Part shown: positions 47,274 to 55,367 of the stretch, one piece after another
Numbering within the stretch: the stretch's first letter is position 1
How the letters are laid out: each line of letters opens with the position of its first letter
Source of the DNA: Rhodococcus pseudokoreensis
Lineage (GTDB): Bacteria > Actinomycetota > Actinomycetes > Mycobacteriales > Mycobacteriaceae
Length of the DNA: 64,000 bases
Direction: 5' to 3'
NCBI RefSeq assembly: GCF_017068395.1
Contig: NZ_CP070619.1
Coordinates: forward strand, 7,564,001-7,628,000
Position numbers and translations under genes: made by a program
Notes under the pieces: model-generated
The model's database searches: none
Told to the model about the DNA's origin: nothing
What the model saw: only the letters and a program-made list of their open reading frames with translations

Positions 47274-48323
47274 ATGACCGCGCCGACCCTTGCCGGCCCC
47301 GGCGTGAGATTCGATCTCGCGCTGAGCGAGAACCCCTTCGCCCCGCTGCCTTCCGTGCTCGCCGCGCTCGACGGTGTCATGCGTCAGGCGCATCGGTACC
47401 CGGAGTTCCTGCCCGACCGGCTGGTCGGGGTCATCGCCGATCACGAAGGGCTCGAACCCGATCAGGTGGTGGTGGGCGAGGGTGCCACCGGTGTCGCCCT
47501 GCAGATCATGCGCTCCGTCGCCGGGCCGGGGGAGCGGATCGTGTTCACCGCCCCGACGTTCGACGGGTACCCGATCCTCGCGAGGATCGCGGCCCTGGGT
47601 GCGGTGCCGGTACCGATCCTCGCGGACGGCGGGCAGGATCTGACGGCGATGGCGGCCGCGATCGACGACCGCACCCGGCTCGTCGTCGTGTGCCGCCCGC
47701 ACAACCCCACCGGAACCCTCGTCGACGCCGCCGAACTGGCGGACTTCCTCCGCCGGGTGCCGGAGCGGGTGGTCGTCGTTCTCGACGAGGCGTATGTGGA
47801 GTTCGTCGACCGCCGACTGGCTCTGGACGCGCACCGCATCGTCGCCGAACATCCGAACGTCGTGTTCCTGCGCACGTTCTCCAAGGCGTACGGGCTGGCC
47901 GGGTTGCGGATCGGATTCGGCTTCGCGAATGCGGCTCTGGCCCGGAGGATTCGAACGCTGCAACTGCCGTTCGGGATGGGCAGCGTCGCCGTTCCCGCGG
48001 TCACGGCGTCGTACGCCGCCGACCACGAACTCCGCGTCCGGGTGGCCGCCATCGTCGCCGAACGCGAGGAACTGTGGCGCACGTTGCGGGCGGCGGGAAT
48101 GCCGGTCCCGCGCAGTCACGCCAACTTCCTCTACCTACCGGGCGCGGGCGTCGGCGGCGCACTCGCCCGTGCCGGCATCCACGCGCGGACGTATCCCAGT
48201 GGTGACGTGCGGATCGCGGTCGGGAACCCGGACGCCGGGCGTGCGGTGATCGACGCGCTCAGGCCGACAGTGCGCGGTACCGCCGCAGTTCCGCGTGCGA
48301 CTGCGAGTAGCGGTCGAGCATGA
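47274..48323 (+). CDS. HisC-like PLP-dependent aminotransferase
   Basis: Class I/II aminotransferase of 349 residues. PLP-binding features are CRPHNPTGT, VVLDEAYVEF and the Schiff-base lysine in RTFSKAYGLAGLRIGF. It is like histidinol-phosphate aminotransferase, but the cluster context argues for another substrate, such as a ketone or oxo acid made by the TPP and KASIII-like enzymes. Its last 65 bases overlap the convergent chelatase gene; the corresponding Ala/Arg/Ser tail is not conserved-looking. Confidence 0.85.
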   Translation: MTAPTLAGPGVRFDLALSENPFAPLPSVLAALDGVMRQAHRYPEFLPDRLVGVIADHEGLEPDQVVVGEGATGVALQIMRSVAGPGERIVFTAPTFDGYPILARIAALGAVPVPILADGGQDLTAMAAAIDDRTRLVVVCRPHNPTGTLVDAAELADFLRRVPERVVVVLDEAYVEFVDRRLALDAHRIVAEHPNVVFLRTFSKAYGLAGLRIGFGFANAALARRIRTLQLPFGMGSVAVPAVTASYAADHELRVRVAAIVAEREELWRTLRAAGMPVPRSHANFLYLPGAGVGGALARAGIHARTYPSGDVRIAVGNPDAGRAVIDALRPTVRGTAAVPRATASSGRA

Positions 48324-49014
48324 CGTCGAGCAGCCGGGTGTGCGGTCCGATGGTGGCCGCGTAGGTGATGCCGGGTCCGCAGGATTCCGCGGCGCGGCTC
48401 AACCGGTCCGTGAGCAGTCCGGGAGCGAGGAACCACGGTGCGATCACGATGCGCTCGGCGCCGCCGTGTCGCAGCGTCGAAATGGACTGCTGCACCGTCG
48501 GTTCCGCCGCGGTGGCGAAGCACGTGACCGCGCCCGACCATCGGGTGCCCGCGACGACCGCCCCGGCCAGGGCGCGCGTGCGGTCGTTGGCTGCCGGGTC
48601 GGAAGAGCCGACCGCGGCGAGGACGATTCCGAGTCCGGACTCGTCGCCGGTACCGACGGCTTCGCCGATCCGGTCCCGGACCGCCTCGACCAGCCGGGCA
48701 TCGTGCCCGAGAACGTCGGCCTGCCGGACGTGCAGGTGGGGATGACGGAGGCGGGCGGCGTCCAGGAGCGCCGGAAGGTCGACGCGGGCGTGGAACGCGC
48801 TGCCCAGCAGCATCGGCACCACCACGGCGGACGAATGTCCCTCGGCGGCGACCGTGTCGATCACCTGGTCCACGGACGGCGCGTTGAGGTCGAGGAAGCA
48901 CAACCGGACGTCGAGGTCCGGGCGCCGCTCCCGAAGCGCCGACACGGCAGCCGCCACCACCCGCGCACTGCGGGGGTCGCGACTGCCGTGAGCGACAGCG
49001 ATCAGCGGAGTCAT
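48259..49014 (-). CDS. CbiX-type sirohydrochlorin chelatase
   Basis: Chelatase-like protein of 251 residues, duplicated CbiX fold. The first half begins PLIAVAHGSRDPRSA with the metal-binding histidine; the second half has IVIAPWFLAPGLLTDRL. It probably inserts iron into sirohydrochlorin to make siroheme for the adjacent sulfite reductase. In M. tuberculosis the equivalent gene (Rv2393) follows cysH. ATG at 49014 is 5 bp from the cysN stop, in the same direction. Confidence 0.88.
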   Translation of the reverse strand: MTPLIAVAHGSRDPRSARVVAAAVSALRERRPDLDVRLCFLDLNAPSVDQVIDTVAAEGHSSAVVVPMLLGSAFHARVDLPALLDAARLRHPHLHVRQADVLGHDARLVEAVRDRIGEAVGTGDESGLGIVLAAVGSSDPAANDRTRALAGAVVAGTRWSGAVTCFATAAEPTVQQSISTLRHGGAERIVIAPWFLAPGLLTDRLSRAAESCGPGITYAATIGPHTRLLDVMLDRYSQSHAELRRYRALSA

Positions 49015-49018
49015 CGCA

Positions 49019-50335
49019 TTAGACGCGCTCGCCGAGCTCCACCGCTGCGATGGCATCCCCGACGAGGCCGGCTGCGAGCGTGTTGCCGCCGGCCGGATCG
49101 ATCAGCAGGAAGCTGCCGGTGTGGCGGTTCACGGTGTAGTCGTCGGCGACGATCGGCTCGGCGACACGCACCGAGATCTTGCCGATCTCGTTGAGCTCCA
49201 GCGACTCCGGGCTCGGCTCCGACGTGAGCTCCTGCTCGTTGAAACGCTCGACGAGCGTGCCCACGATGGCCTGCGTGGTGCGGGTGCCGTGCTTGAGTAG
49301 CAGGCGGGCACCGGGACGCAGCGGCTTCTCGGCCAGCCAGCAGACGGTCGCGTCGAACTCGCCGAGCGGCTCCGGGGCGTCGGAGGGAGAGGCGATGACG
49401 TCACCGCGGGAGACGTCGACGTCGTCGGCGAGCACGAGAGTGACGCTGCGGCCTGCGTGGGCGCTGTCGAGTTCGCCGTCCGCCGTGTCGATGCGGGTGA
49501 CCGTGGTGCGGACACCCGACGGCAGGATCACGACCTCGTCGCCCGGCGTCACCTCACCGGCGGCGACCTGTCCGGCGTACCCGCGGTAGTCGGGGAACTC
49601 GGCGGTCCGCGGACGGATCACGTACTGGACGGGGAAACGGAGACCGACCCGGTGGGGTTCGGCGTCGACCGGCACCGACTCGAGGTGCTCGATGAGCGTG
49701 GGGCCGTCGTAGTACGGGGTGTTCTCCGAACGCACCGCGACGTTGTCGCCGTGCAGGGCCGACACCGGGATCTCGACGACGTCCTCGGACGCCCAGCCGA
49801 GAGAACTGGTCAGCGAGTTGAACTCCGCCGAAATGGTCGCGAACACGGTGGCCGGGTCCTCGACGAGGTCGATCTTGTTGACGGCCAGCACAAGCTTCGG
49901 GACGCCGAGCAGCGCGAGAACGGCGGCGTGCTTGCGCGTCTGCGAGATGACACCCTTGCGGGCGTCGACCAGCAGGATCACCATCTGCGCGGTGGACGCA
50001 CCCGACACCGTGTTCCGGGTGTACTGCACGTGCCCGGGAGTGTCGGCGAGGACGAACGAGCGGCGCGGCGTCGCGAAGTACCGGTACGCCACGTCGATCG
50101 TGATGCCCTGTTCGCGCTCCGCGCGCAGGCCGTCGACCAGCAGCGACAGGTCGGGGGTGGACAGGCCCTTGTCCACCGACGCCCGGGTGACGGCGTCGAT
50201 CTGATCGGCGAGAACCGATTTCGTGTCGTACAGCAGACGGCCGACGAGGGTCGACTTGCCGTCGTCCACACTGCCGGCGGTGGCAAGCCGAAGTAACTGC
50301 GTGCTTCGCGGGCTGTGCACGTGGAGGTCGCTCAT
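49019..50335 (-). CDS. cysN: Sulfate adenylyltransferase subunit 1, assimilatory copy
   Basis: CysN GTPase of 438 residues without a kinase domain. Motifs are GSVDDGKSTLVGRLLYD (G1), DTPGHVQYTRN (G3) and NKIDLVED (G4). With CysD it makes APS, which the neighbouring CysH reduces directly. It ends just after the elongation-factor-like domains, where the cysNC copy at 37431 continues into APS kinase. It starts 2 bp after the cysD stop. Confidence 0.95.
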   Translation of the reverse strand: MSDLHVHSPRSTQLLRLATAGSVDDGKSTLVGRLLYDTKSVLADQIDAVTRASVDKGLSTPDLSLLVDGLRAEREQGITIDVAYRYFATPRRSFVLADTPGHVQYTRNTVSGASTAQMVILLVDARKGVISQTRKHAAVLALLGVPKLVLAVNKIDLVEDPATVFATISAEFNSLTSSLGWASEDVVEIPVSALHGDNVAVRSENTPYYDGPTLIEHLESVPVDAEPHRVGLRFPVQYVIRPRTAEFPDYRGYAGQVAAGEVTPGDEVVILPSGVRTTVTRIDTADGELDSAHAGRSVTLVLADDVDVSRGDVIASPSDAPEPLGEFDATVCWLAEKPLRPGARLLLKHGTRTTQAIVGTLVERFNEQELTSEPSPESLELNEIGKISVRVAEPIVADDYTVNRHTGSFLLIDPAGGNTLAAGLVGDAIAAVELGERV

Positions 50336-50337
50336 GA

Positions 50338-51291
50338 TCAGAAATAGCCCTCTCGCTTGCGGTCTTCCATGGCCGCTTCGGATACTCGGTCGTCGCCACG
50401 GGTCGCGCCGCGCTCGGTCAGCCGGGACGCTGCGACCTCGGCGAGGATCGCCTCGTTGTCGCCGGCCTCGGAAAGAACTGCGCCGGTGGTGGACCCGTCG
50501 CCGACGGTGCGGTACCGCACCGACAGCGTCTGCAGGTCTTCGCCCTCGGACGGTCCGCCCCACACGCCGGGCGTCATCCACATGCCGTCGCGCTGGTACA
50601 CCTCGCGCTGGTGCGCGTAGTAGATGCTGGCCAGTTCGACGTTGTCGCGGGCGATGTACCGCCAGATGTCGAGTTCGGTGAAGTTGCTGAGCGGGAAGAC
50701 GCGGACCTGCTCGCCGGGGGAGTGCTTGCCGTTGTACAGGTTCCACAGTTCGGGGCGCTGCTTCTTCGGATCCCACTGGCCGAATGCGTTGCGCAGCGAG
50801 AAGATCCGCTCCTTGGCGCGGGCCCGCTCCTCGTCGCGGCGAGCGCCACCGAAGACCGCGTCGAACCGGTTCTCGGAGATCGCGTCGAGGAGGGGAACCG
50901 TCTGCAGCGGGTTCCGGATCCCGTCGGGACGCTCGGTGAGACGGCCGTCGGCCAGGTAGTCCTCGACCTTCGCCACGTGCAGGCGCAGGTTGTACTTGGC
51001 CACGACGTGGTCGCGGAAGTCGAGGACTTCCTGCAGGTTGTGGCCCGTGTCGACGTGCAGCAGCGCGAACGGCAGCGGCGCAGGCCAGAACGCCTTGATC
51101 GCCAGGTGCAGCAGCACCGTGGAGTCCTTGCCGCCGGAGAACAGGATCACGGGGCGTTCGAATTCGCCCGCGACCTCGCGGAAGATGTGGATCGCTTCCG
51201 ACTCGAGTGCGTCGAGCGTGTCGAACTGCGTTCCGTCCAACTGCGGCCGGGCGGCGGCTTCTGCGAGGGAAGTGGAGATGTCGATGGTCAT
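50338..51291 (-). CDS. cysD: Sulfate adenylyltransferase subunit 2, assimilatory copy
   Basis: CysD of 317 residues: PP-loop VILFSGGKDSTVLLHLAIKA, then GGARRDEERARAKERI and FPLSNFTELDIWRYIA, ending AMEDRKREGYF. ATG at 51291 overlaps the cysH stop. Compared with the copy at 39314 it has a longer insert near GVWGGPSEGED. Confidence 0.96.
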   Translation of the reverse strand: MTIDISTSLAEAAARPQLDGTQFDTLDALESEAIHIFREVAGEFERPVILFSGGKDSTVLLHLAIKAFWPAPLPFALLHVDTGHNLQEVLDFRDHVVAKYNLRLHVAKVEDYLADGRLTERPDGIRNPLQTVPLLDAISENRFDAVFGGARRDEERARAKERIFSLRNAFGQWDPKKQRPELWNLYNGKHSPGEQVRVFPLSNFTELDIWRYIARDNVELASIYYAHQREVYQRDGMWMTPGVWGGPSEGEDLQTLSVRYRTVGDGSTTGAVLSEAGDNEAILAEVAASRLTERGATRGDDRVSEAAMEDRKREGYF

Positions 51292-52025
51292 GAGGCGTGC
51301 AACCCGCATTCTGTCTTGGCCTGACCGGCCCAGCGGCCGCTGCGCGGATCGCTGCCGGGGGCTGGCTTGCTGGTGCACGGAGCGCACCCGATGGACGGAT
51401 AGCCCTCGTCGACGAGAGGATTCACCAGAATCGAGTGCTCGTCGATGTAGGACTGCATGTCTTCGTCGGACCACGCGGCGATCGGATTGATCTTCACCAG
51501 ACCGAACGCGTCGTCGAACGAGATCAGGGGGGCGTTGGCGCGGGTGGGGGCCTCGACGCGGCGGATGCCGGTGACCCACGCCTTGTAGCCGGCGAGCGTC
51601 TTCTTCAGCGGGGCGACCTTCCGCAGTGCGCAGCACCGGTTGGGTTCACGGGCGAACAGATCCTTGCCCTCCGCCGCGTCCTGCTCGGCGACGCTGGCCT
51701 CTGCCCGCGCGTTGATCACGTTGACGCCGTACACCTGCTCGACGGCGTCACGGGTGCCGATGGTCTCCGCGAAGTGGTAGCCGGTGTCGAGGAACAGCAC
51801 GTCCACGCCGGGATGAATCTGGGCGGCGAGGTGAACGAGAACACCGTCCTGCATGTTCGACGCGACGATGTAGCTATTGCGATACCCCGTCGCTTCGCTC
51901 GCCCCGGCCCCGAACGTGTCTTCCGTCCACTGCAGCAATTCCCGCGCGGAGGCCCCTTCGAGACTTGCCGCCCCCTGCGCGGCAAGGAGCCGGAGGTCCT
52001 CCTGTGTGGCTGTGGCGAGATTCAA
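51288..52025 (-). CDS. cysH: Adenylylsulfate (APS) reductase
   Basis: CysH of 245 residues that reduces APS to sulfite with thioredoxin. The 4Fe-4S cysteines NRCCALRK and GCAPCTSKP mark the APS-reducing type rather than the PAPS type, and the C-terminal ECGLH holds the catalytic cysteine. I chose TTG at 52025, which overlaps the sirA stop (TTGA) and has AAGGAGA before it; a GTG at 52058 would add an Arg-rich stretch inside sirA. Confidence 0.93.
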   Translation of the reverse strand: MNLATATQEDLRLLAAQGAASLEGASARELLQWTEDTFGAGASEATGYRNSYIVASNMQDGVLVHLAAQIHPGVDVLFLDTGYHFAETIGTRDAVEQVYGVNVINARAEASVAEQDAAEGKDLFAREPNRCCALRKVAPLKKTLAGYKAWVTGIRRVEAPTRANAPLISFDDAFGLVKINPIAAWSDEDMQSYIDEHSILVNPLVDEGYPSIGCAPCTSKPAPGSDPRSGRWAGQAKTECGLHAS

Positions 52026-53743
52026 CGCAAGTCTCCTTCGTCTGCGCGCACGACCCATTCCGCGAAGCGTTCACCCTCGTTGCGGTGCTTCACGAACTGC
52101 CGGACGACGCGATCGATGTAGTCACCGAGTTCGACGCTGGTGACCTTGTGCTGGCGAAGCTTCCGGCCGAAGGCCGAATCGAATCCGAGGCTGCCGCCGA
52201 GGTGGACCTGGAAGCCCTCTACCTGGTTGCCGTCGCCGTCGTCGACGAGCATTCCCTTGAACCCGATGTCCGCGACCTGCGAGCGGGCGCAGGAGTTGGG
52301 GCAGCCGTTGATGTTGATCGTGATCGGCACGTCGAGCTGCGCGTTGATGTCGGCCAGCCGCTGCTCGAGTTCGGGAACGAGCACCTGCGAGCGCTTCCGC
52401 GTCTCCGCGAACGACAGTTTGCAGAACTCGATGCCCGAGCACGCCATCAGGTTCTTGCGCCAGTGCGACGGACGCGCGGGCAGGCCCAGCTCGTCCAGGT
52501 CGGCGATCAGCTGCTCGAGCTTGTCGTCGGCGACGTCGAGGATGATCAGCTTCTGGTACGGCGTGAAGCGGATCTTGTCGCTGCCCGCACGCTCGGCGGC
52601 GTCCGCGACCTTGGCCAGGATCGTGCCCGACACGCGACCCGCGATGGGGGCGAACCCGACGGCGTTGAGACCGTTGCGGGTCTTCTGCACACCGACGTGG
52701 TCGATCGGCCGGGTGGGCTTCTCCGGCGCGGGGCCGTCGATGAGCTTGCGCTTAAGGTACTCGGTCTCGAGGACCTCGCGGAACCGCTCGATGCCCCAGT
52801 CCTTCACCAGGAACTTCAGGCGCGCCTTGTTCCGCAGTCGGCGGTAGCCGTAGTCGCGGAAGATCGACACCACGGCTTCCCACACGTCGGGAACCTCATC
52901 GAGCGGCACCCAGACGCCGACGCGCTGCGCCAGCATCGGGTTGGTGGACAGGCCGCCGCCGACCCACAGGTCGAGGCCGGGACCGTGCTCGGGATGGTTG
53001 ACGCCGACGAACGCGACGTCGTTGATCTCGTGCACCACGTCCTGCTGGCCGGAGATCGCGGTCTTGAACTTGCGCGGCAGGTTGGAGTACTCGGGCTTGC
53101 CGATGTAGCGGCGGACGATCTCGTCGATCGCGGGAGTCGGGTCGAGGACCTCGGACAGCGATTCGCCTGCCAGCGGTGAACCGAGGACGACGCGGGGGCA
53201 GTCGCCGCACGCTTCCGTGGTCTTGAGGCCGACGCCTTCGAGGCGCTTCCAGATCTCGGGGACGTTCTCGACCTCGATCCAGTGGTACTGGACGTTCTCG
53301 CGGTCCGAGAGGTCGGCGGTGTCGCGGGCGAACTCGGTGGAGATCCCGGCGATGGTGCGCAACTGCTCGACGTTCAGGGCGCCGGCGTCGCAGCGGACCC
53401 GCATCATGAAGTACTTGGCTTCGAGCAGGTCGATGTTCTCGTCACCGGTGAACGTGCCGTCGTAGCCCTGCTCGCGCTGGGTGTAGAGACCCCACCAGCG
53501 CATGCGGCCCCGCAGGTCGCTCTTGTCGATGCTGTCGAAGCCCTGCTTCGAGTAGATGTTCTCGATGCGTGCCCGGACGTTGAGCGGGTTGTCGTCCTTC
53601 TTGGCCTGCTCGTTGGCATTGAGGGGCTCGCGGTAGCCGAGGGCCCACTGGCCTTCGGCACGTCGCCGGGCCGGCTTCGCCGTGCGCGTGCGCGCGGGTG
53701 CTGCCTGGGCGGCAGCGGGGGAGGCGTCGGTGGTCGACGTCAT
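52022..53743 (-). CDS. sirA: Ferredoxin-dependent sulfite reductase
   Basis: Siroheme and 4Fe-4S enzyme of 573 residues reducing sulfite to sulfide. The cluster/siroheme cysteines are in SGIEFCKLSF and NGCPNSCARSQ; the substrate-binding part is seen in YHWIEVENVPEIW and TEACGDCPRVV. In M. tuberculosis this protein was first called NirA, but it is a sulfite reductase. A basic Ala-rich N-terminus of about 30 residues precedes the fold. First structural gene of sirA-cysH-cysD-cysN; a cysteine leader peptide lies 120 bp upstream. Confidence 0.95.
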   Translation of the reverse strand: MTSTTDASPAAAQAAPARTRTAKPARRRAEGQWALGYREPLNANEQAKKDDNPLNVRARIENIYSKQGFDSIDKSDLRGRMRWWGLYTQREQGYDGTFTGDENIDLLEAKYFMMRVRCDAGALNVEQLRTIAGISTEFARDTADLSDRENVQYHWIEVENVPEIWKRLEGVGLKTTEACGDCPRVVLGSPLAGESLSEVLDPTPAIDEIVRRYIGKPEYSNLPRKFKTAISGQQDVVHEINDVAFVGVNHPEHGPGLDLWVGGGLSTNPMLAQRVGVWVPLDEVPDVWEAVVSIFRDYGYRRLRNKARLKFLVKDWGIERFREVLETEYLKRKLIDGPAPEKPTRPIDHVGVQKTRNGLNAVGFAPIAGRVSGTILAKVADAAERAGSDKIRFTPYQKLIILDVADDKLEQLIADLDELGLPARPSHWRKNLMACSGIEFCKLSFAETRKRSQVLVPELEQRLADINAQLDVPITININGCPNSCARSQVADIGFKGMLVDDGDGNQVEGFQVHLGGSLGFDSAFGRKLRQHKVTSVELGDYIDRVVRQFVKHRNEGERFAEWVVRADEGDLR

Positions 53744-53779
53744 GGAGCACTCCTGAATCTCAAGATGCACCGGCTGAGG

Positions 53780-53807
53780 CCGAGGAGGAGGGCTTATCCT
53801 CGCTCGG
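53780..53807 (-). promoter_or_regulatory. Attenuator-like hairpin in the sirA leader
   Basis: On the minus strand CCGAG-C-GAGGA and TCCTCCTCGG pair (10 bp with one bulged C) around a 7-nt loop. It lies between the stop of the cysteine-rich leader peptide (53864) and the sirA start (53743), close to the region where ribosomes must load. It could be a terminator or mask the RBS depending on leader translation. Confidence 0.5.
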
Positions 53808-53863
53808 GGCATTCGAATCCGGCCGGAAGTCGAGAAGAATGATGAACGGGCTGACAGGCTGAA

Positions 53864-53956
53864 TTACTGCGCGAGACAGGGCAGACAACAACAGCTGCAG
53901 ACACGCTTGAGATCGACGTGGCGACGCGCCACAAGTCGCACTCCGGGTCCGGTCAT
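53864..53956 (-). CDS. Cysteine-rich leader peptide upstream of sirA (probable attenuator)
   Basis: A 30-residue reading frame from ATG at 53956 ends RVCSCCCLPCLAQ: five cysteines in eight residues, with TGT TGT TGT in a row. It has no ribosome binding site and starts seven bases after a possible -10 element, so translation is probably leaderless. Mycobacterial sulfur operons have leaderless poly-cysteine frames that slow ribosomes when cysteine is short and so open the operon; position and sequence match this. The basic stretch ARRHVDLKR before the cysteines looks conserved in type. Confidence 0.8.
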   Translation of the reverse strand: MTGPGVRLVARRHVDLKRVCSCCCLPCLAQ

Positions 53957-53963
53957 GCAGACC

Positions 53964-53969
53964 ATTGTG
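53964..53969 (-). promoter_or_regulatory. Possible -10 element of the sirA leader
   Basis: CACAAT on the minus strand ends seven bases before the leader ATG at 53956. It keeps the A2 and T6 positions of TANNNT but lacks the first T. Spacing is the same as at the subI leader and stf0. Confidence 0.35.
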
Positions 53970-54067
53970 CCACGTCAGATCGCTCACGCAGAGCCGGGCA
54001 CCGATTTCCACCATTTTTGCGGGAAATATCACGGCGAGGGGGCGTTGACGGTCGGGTGGTCACCGGT

Positions 54068-54132
54068 GGCGAGCCGGCCATGGACAGGGAGGCGAGCCGG
54101 CCATGGACAGGGAGGCGAGCCGACCATGGACA
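54068..54132 (+). repeat. 23-bp tandem repeat containing RBS and ATG before hemW
   Basis: A 23-bp unit beginning GGCGAGCCGGCCATGGACA repeats from 54068, 54091 and 54114; the first two copies are identical and the third is cut short with one G-to-A change. Each copy holds an ATG and the next copy is preceded by AGGGAGG, so the third ATG (54126), in frame with hemW, has a ribosome binding site supplied by the repeat. Because 23 is not a multiple of three, the three ATGs lie in different frames. Confidence 0.85.
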
Positions 54133-55349
54133 CTGGTGGGGTGAGCGGATTGAGTACTACCACGGTCGGTCGGGGTGAGGCGGCGGCATTCGCGTTGCCC
54201 GAGAGTGCGCTGGCGGGTGTGGGCAGTCGACCGTTCGGGATCTACGTGCACGTGCCTTTCTGTGCCACACGCTGCGGATACTGCGATTTCAACACGTACA
54301 CGGCCGGTGAGCTGGGGACGTCGGCGTCGCCGCAGTCGTGGATGGAGGGATTGCGCCGCGAACTCGACCTGGCCGCGGAGATGACGGGCGCTCCGGCCGT
54401 CGACACGGTCTTCGTCGGCGGCGGCACGCCGTCCCTTCTCGGCGGCGACGGCCTGGCGGACGTCCTCGGTGCGGTCCGCTCGAGTTTCGGGCTCGCGGAC
54501 GGCGCCGAGGTGACCACCGAGTCGAACCCGGAGTCCACGTCGCCGGAGTTTTTCGACCGATTGCTCGCGGGCGGATTCACGCGGATCTCGCTGGGCATGC
54601 AGTCGGCGGCGCAGCACGTGCTGAAGGTCCTCGACCGCACCCACACGCCGGGGCGGGCGGTGGCGGCGGCGCTGGAGGCGCGGTCCGCGGGGTTCGGGCA
54701 CGTCAATCTCGACCTCATCTACGGAACGCCGGGGGAGCGCGACGAGGACCTCGACCTGTCGCTGGACGCGGTGCTCTCGGCGGGCGTGGACCACGTGTCC
54801 GCGTACGCGCTGATCGTCGAGGACGGCACCGCCCTGGCGCGGAAGGTGCGTCGCGGCGAACTGCCGGCGCCCGACGACGACGTGCTCGCGTCGCGGTACG
54901 AGCGGATCGACGCCCGGCTCGCGGAGGCGGGCCTGACCTGGTACGAGGTGTCGAACTGGGCGCGCGAGGACGCGGCCTGCCTGCACAACCTGGGCTACTG
55001 GGACGGCGGCGACTGGTGGGGCGCCGGGCCGGGCGCGCACAGCCACGTCGGCGGTGTGCGCTGGTGGAACGTCAAACATCCGGCGCGCTACGCGGACCAG
55101 TTGGCGGCGGGAAGCCTGCCGGTCGGTGGGAGCGAGCAGCTGACGGAGGAGGACGTCCACGTCGAGCGGGTGATGCTGACGGCGCGGCTGCGCACGGGGC
55201 TTCCCGTGGCGGAACTGGACGACGCGGAGCAGCGCGCGGCCGAGACGGTGGTCGCCGACGGACTACTGGTGCGTGCGGGGGAGCAGCTGGTACTGACCGA
55301 CCGCGGGCGGCTCCTCGCCGACGCGGTGGTCCGGACGGTCCTGCGCTGA
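54126..55349 (+). CDS. hemW: Radical SAM protein HemW (coproporphyrinogen-III-oxidase-like)
   Basis: Radical SAM protein of 407 residues. The cluster motif C-x3-C-x2-C is in VPFCATRCGYCDFNTY; later parts are VFVGGGTPSLL, RISLGMQSAAQHVLKVLDR and DLIYGTPGE. HemW has the sequence of HemN but is thought to be a heme chaperone; long called hemN in mycobacteria. The ATG at 54126 has an RBS from the upstream repeat. About 35 residues precede the fold. Confidence 0.92.
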   Translation: MDTGGVSGLSTTTVGRGEAAAFALPESALAGVGSRPFGIYVHVPFCATRCGYCDFNTYTAGELGTSASPQSWMEGLRRELDLAAEMTGAPAVDTVFVGGGTPSLLGGDGLADVLGAVRSSFGLADGAEVTTESNPESTSPEFFDRLLAGGFTRISLGMQSAAQHVLKVLDRTHTPGRAVAAALEARSAGFGHVNLDLIYGTPGERDEDLDLSLDAVLSAGVDHVSAYALIVEDGTALARKVRRGELPAPDDDVLASRYERIDARLAEAGLTWYEVSNWAREDAACLHNLGYWDGGDWWGAGPGAHSHVGGVRWWNVKHPARYADQLAAGSLPVGGSEQLTEEDVHVERVMLTARLRTGLPVAELDDAEQRAAETVVADGLLVRAGEQLVLTDRGRLLADAVVRTVLR

Positions 55350-55367
55350 CGCTCGGCTGTCCGAGGC

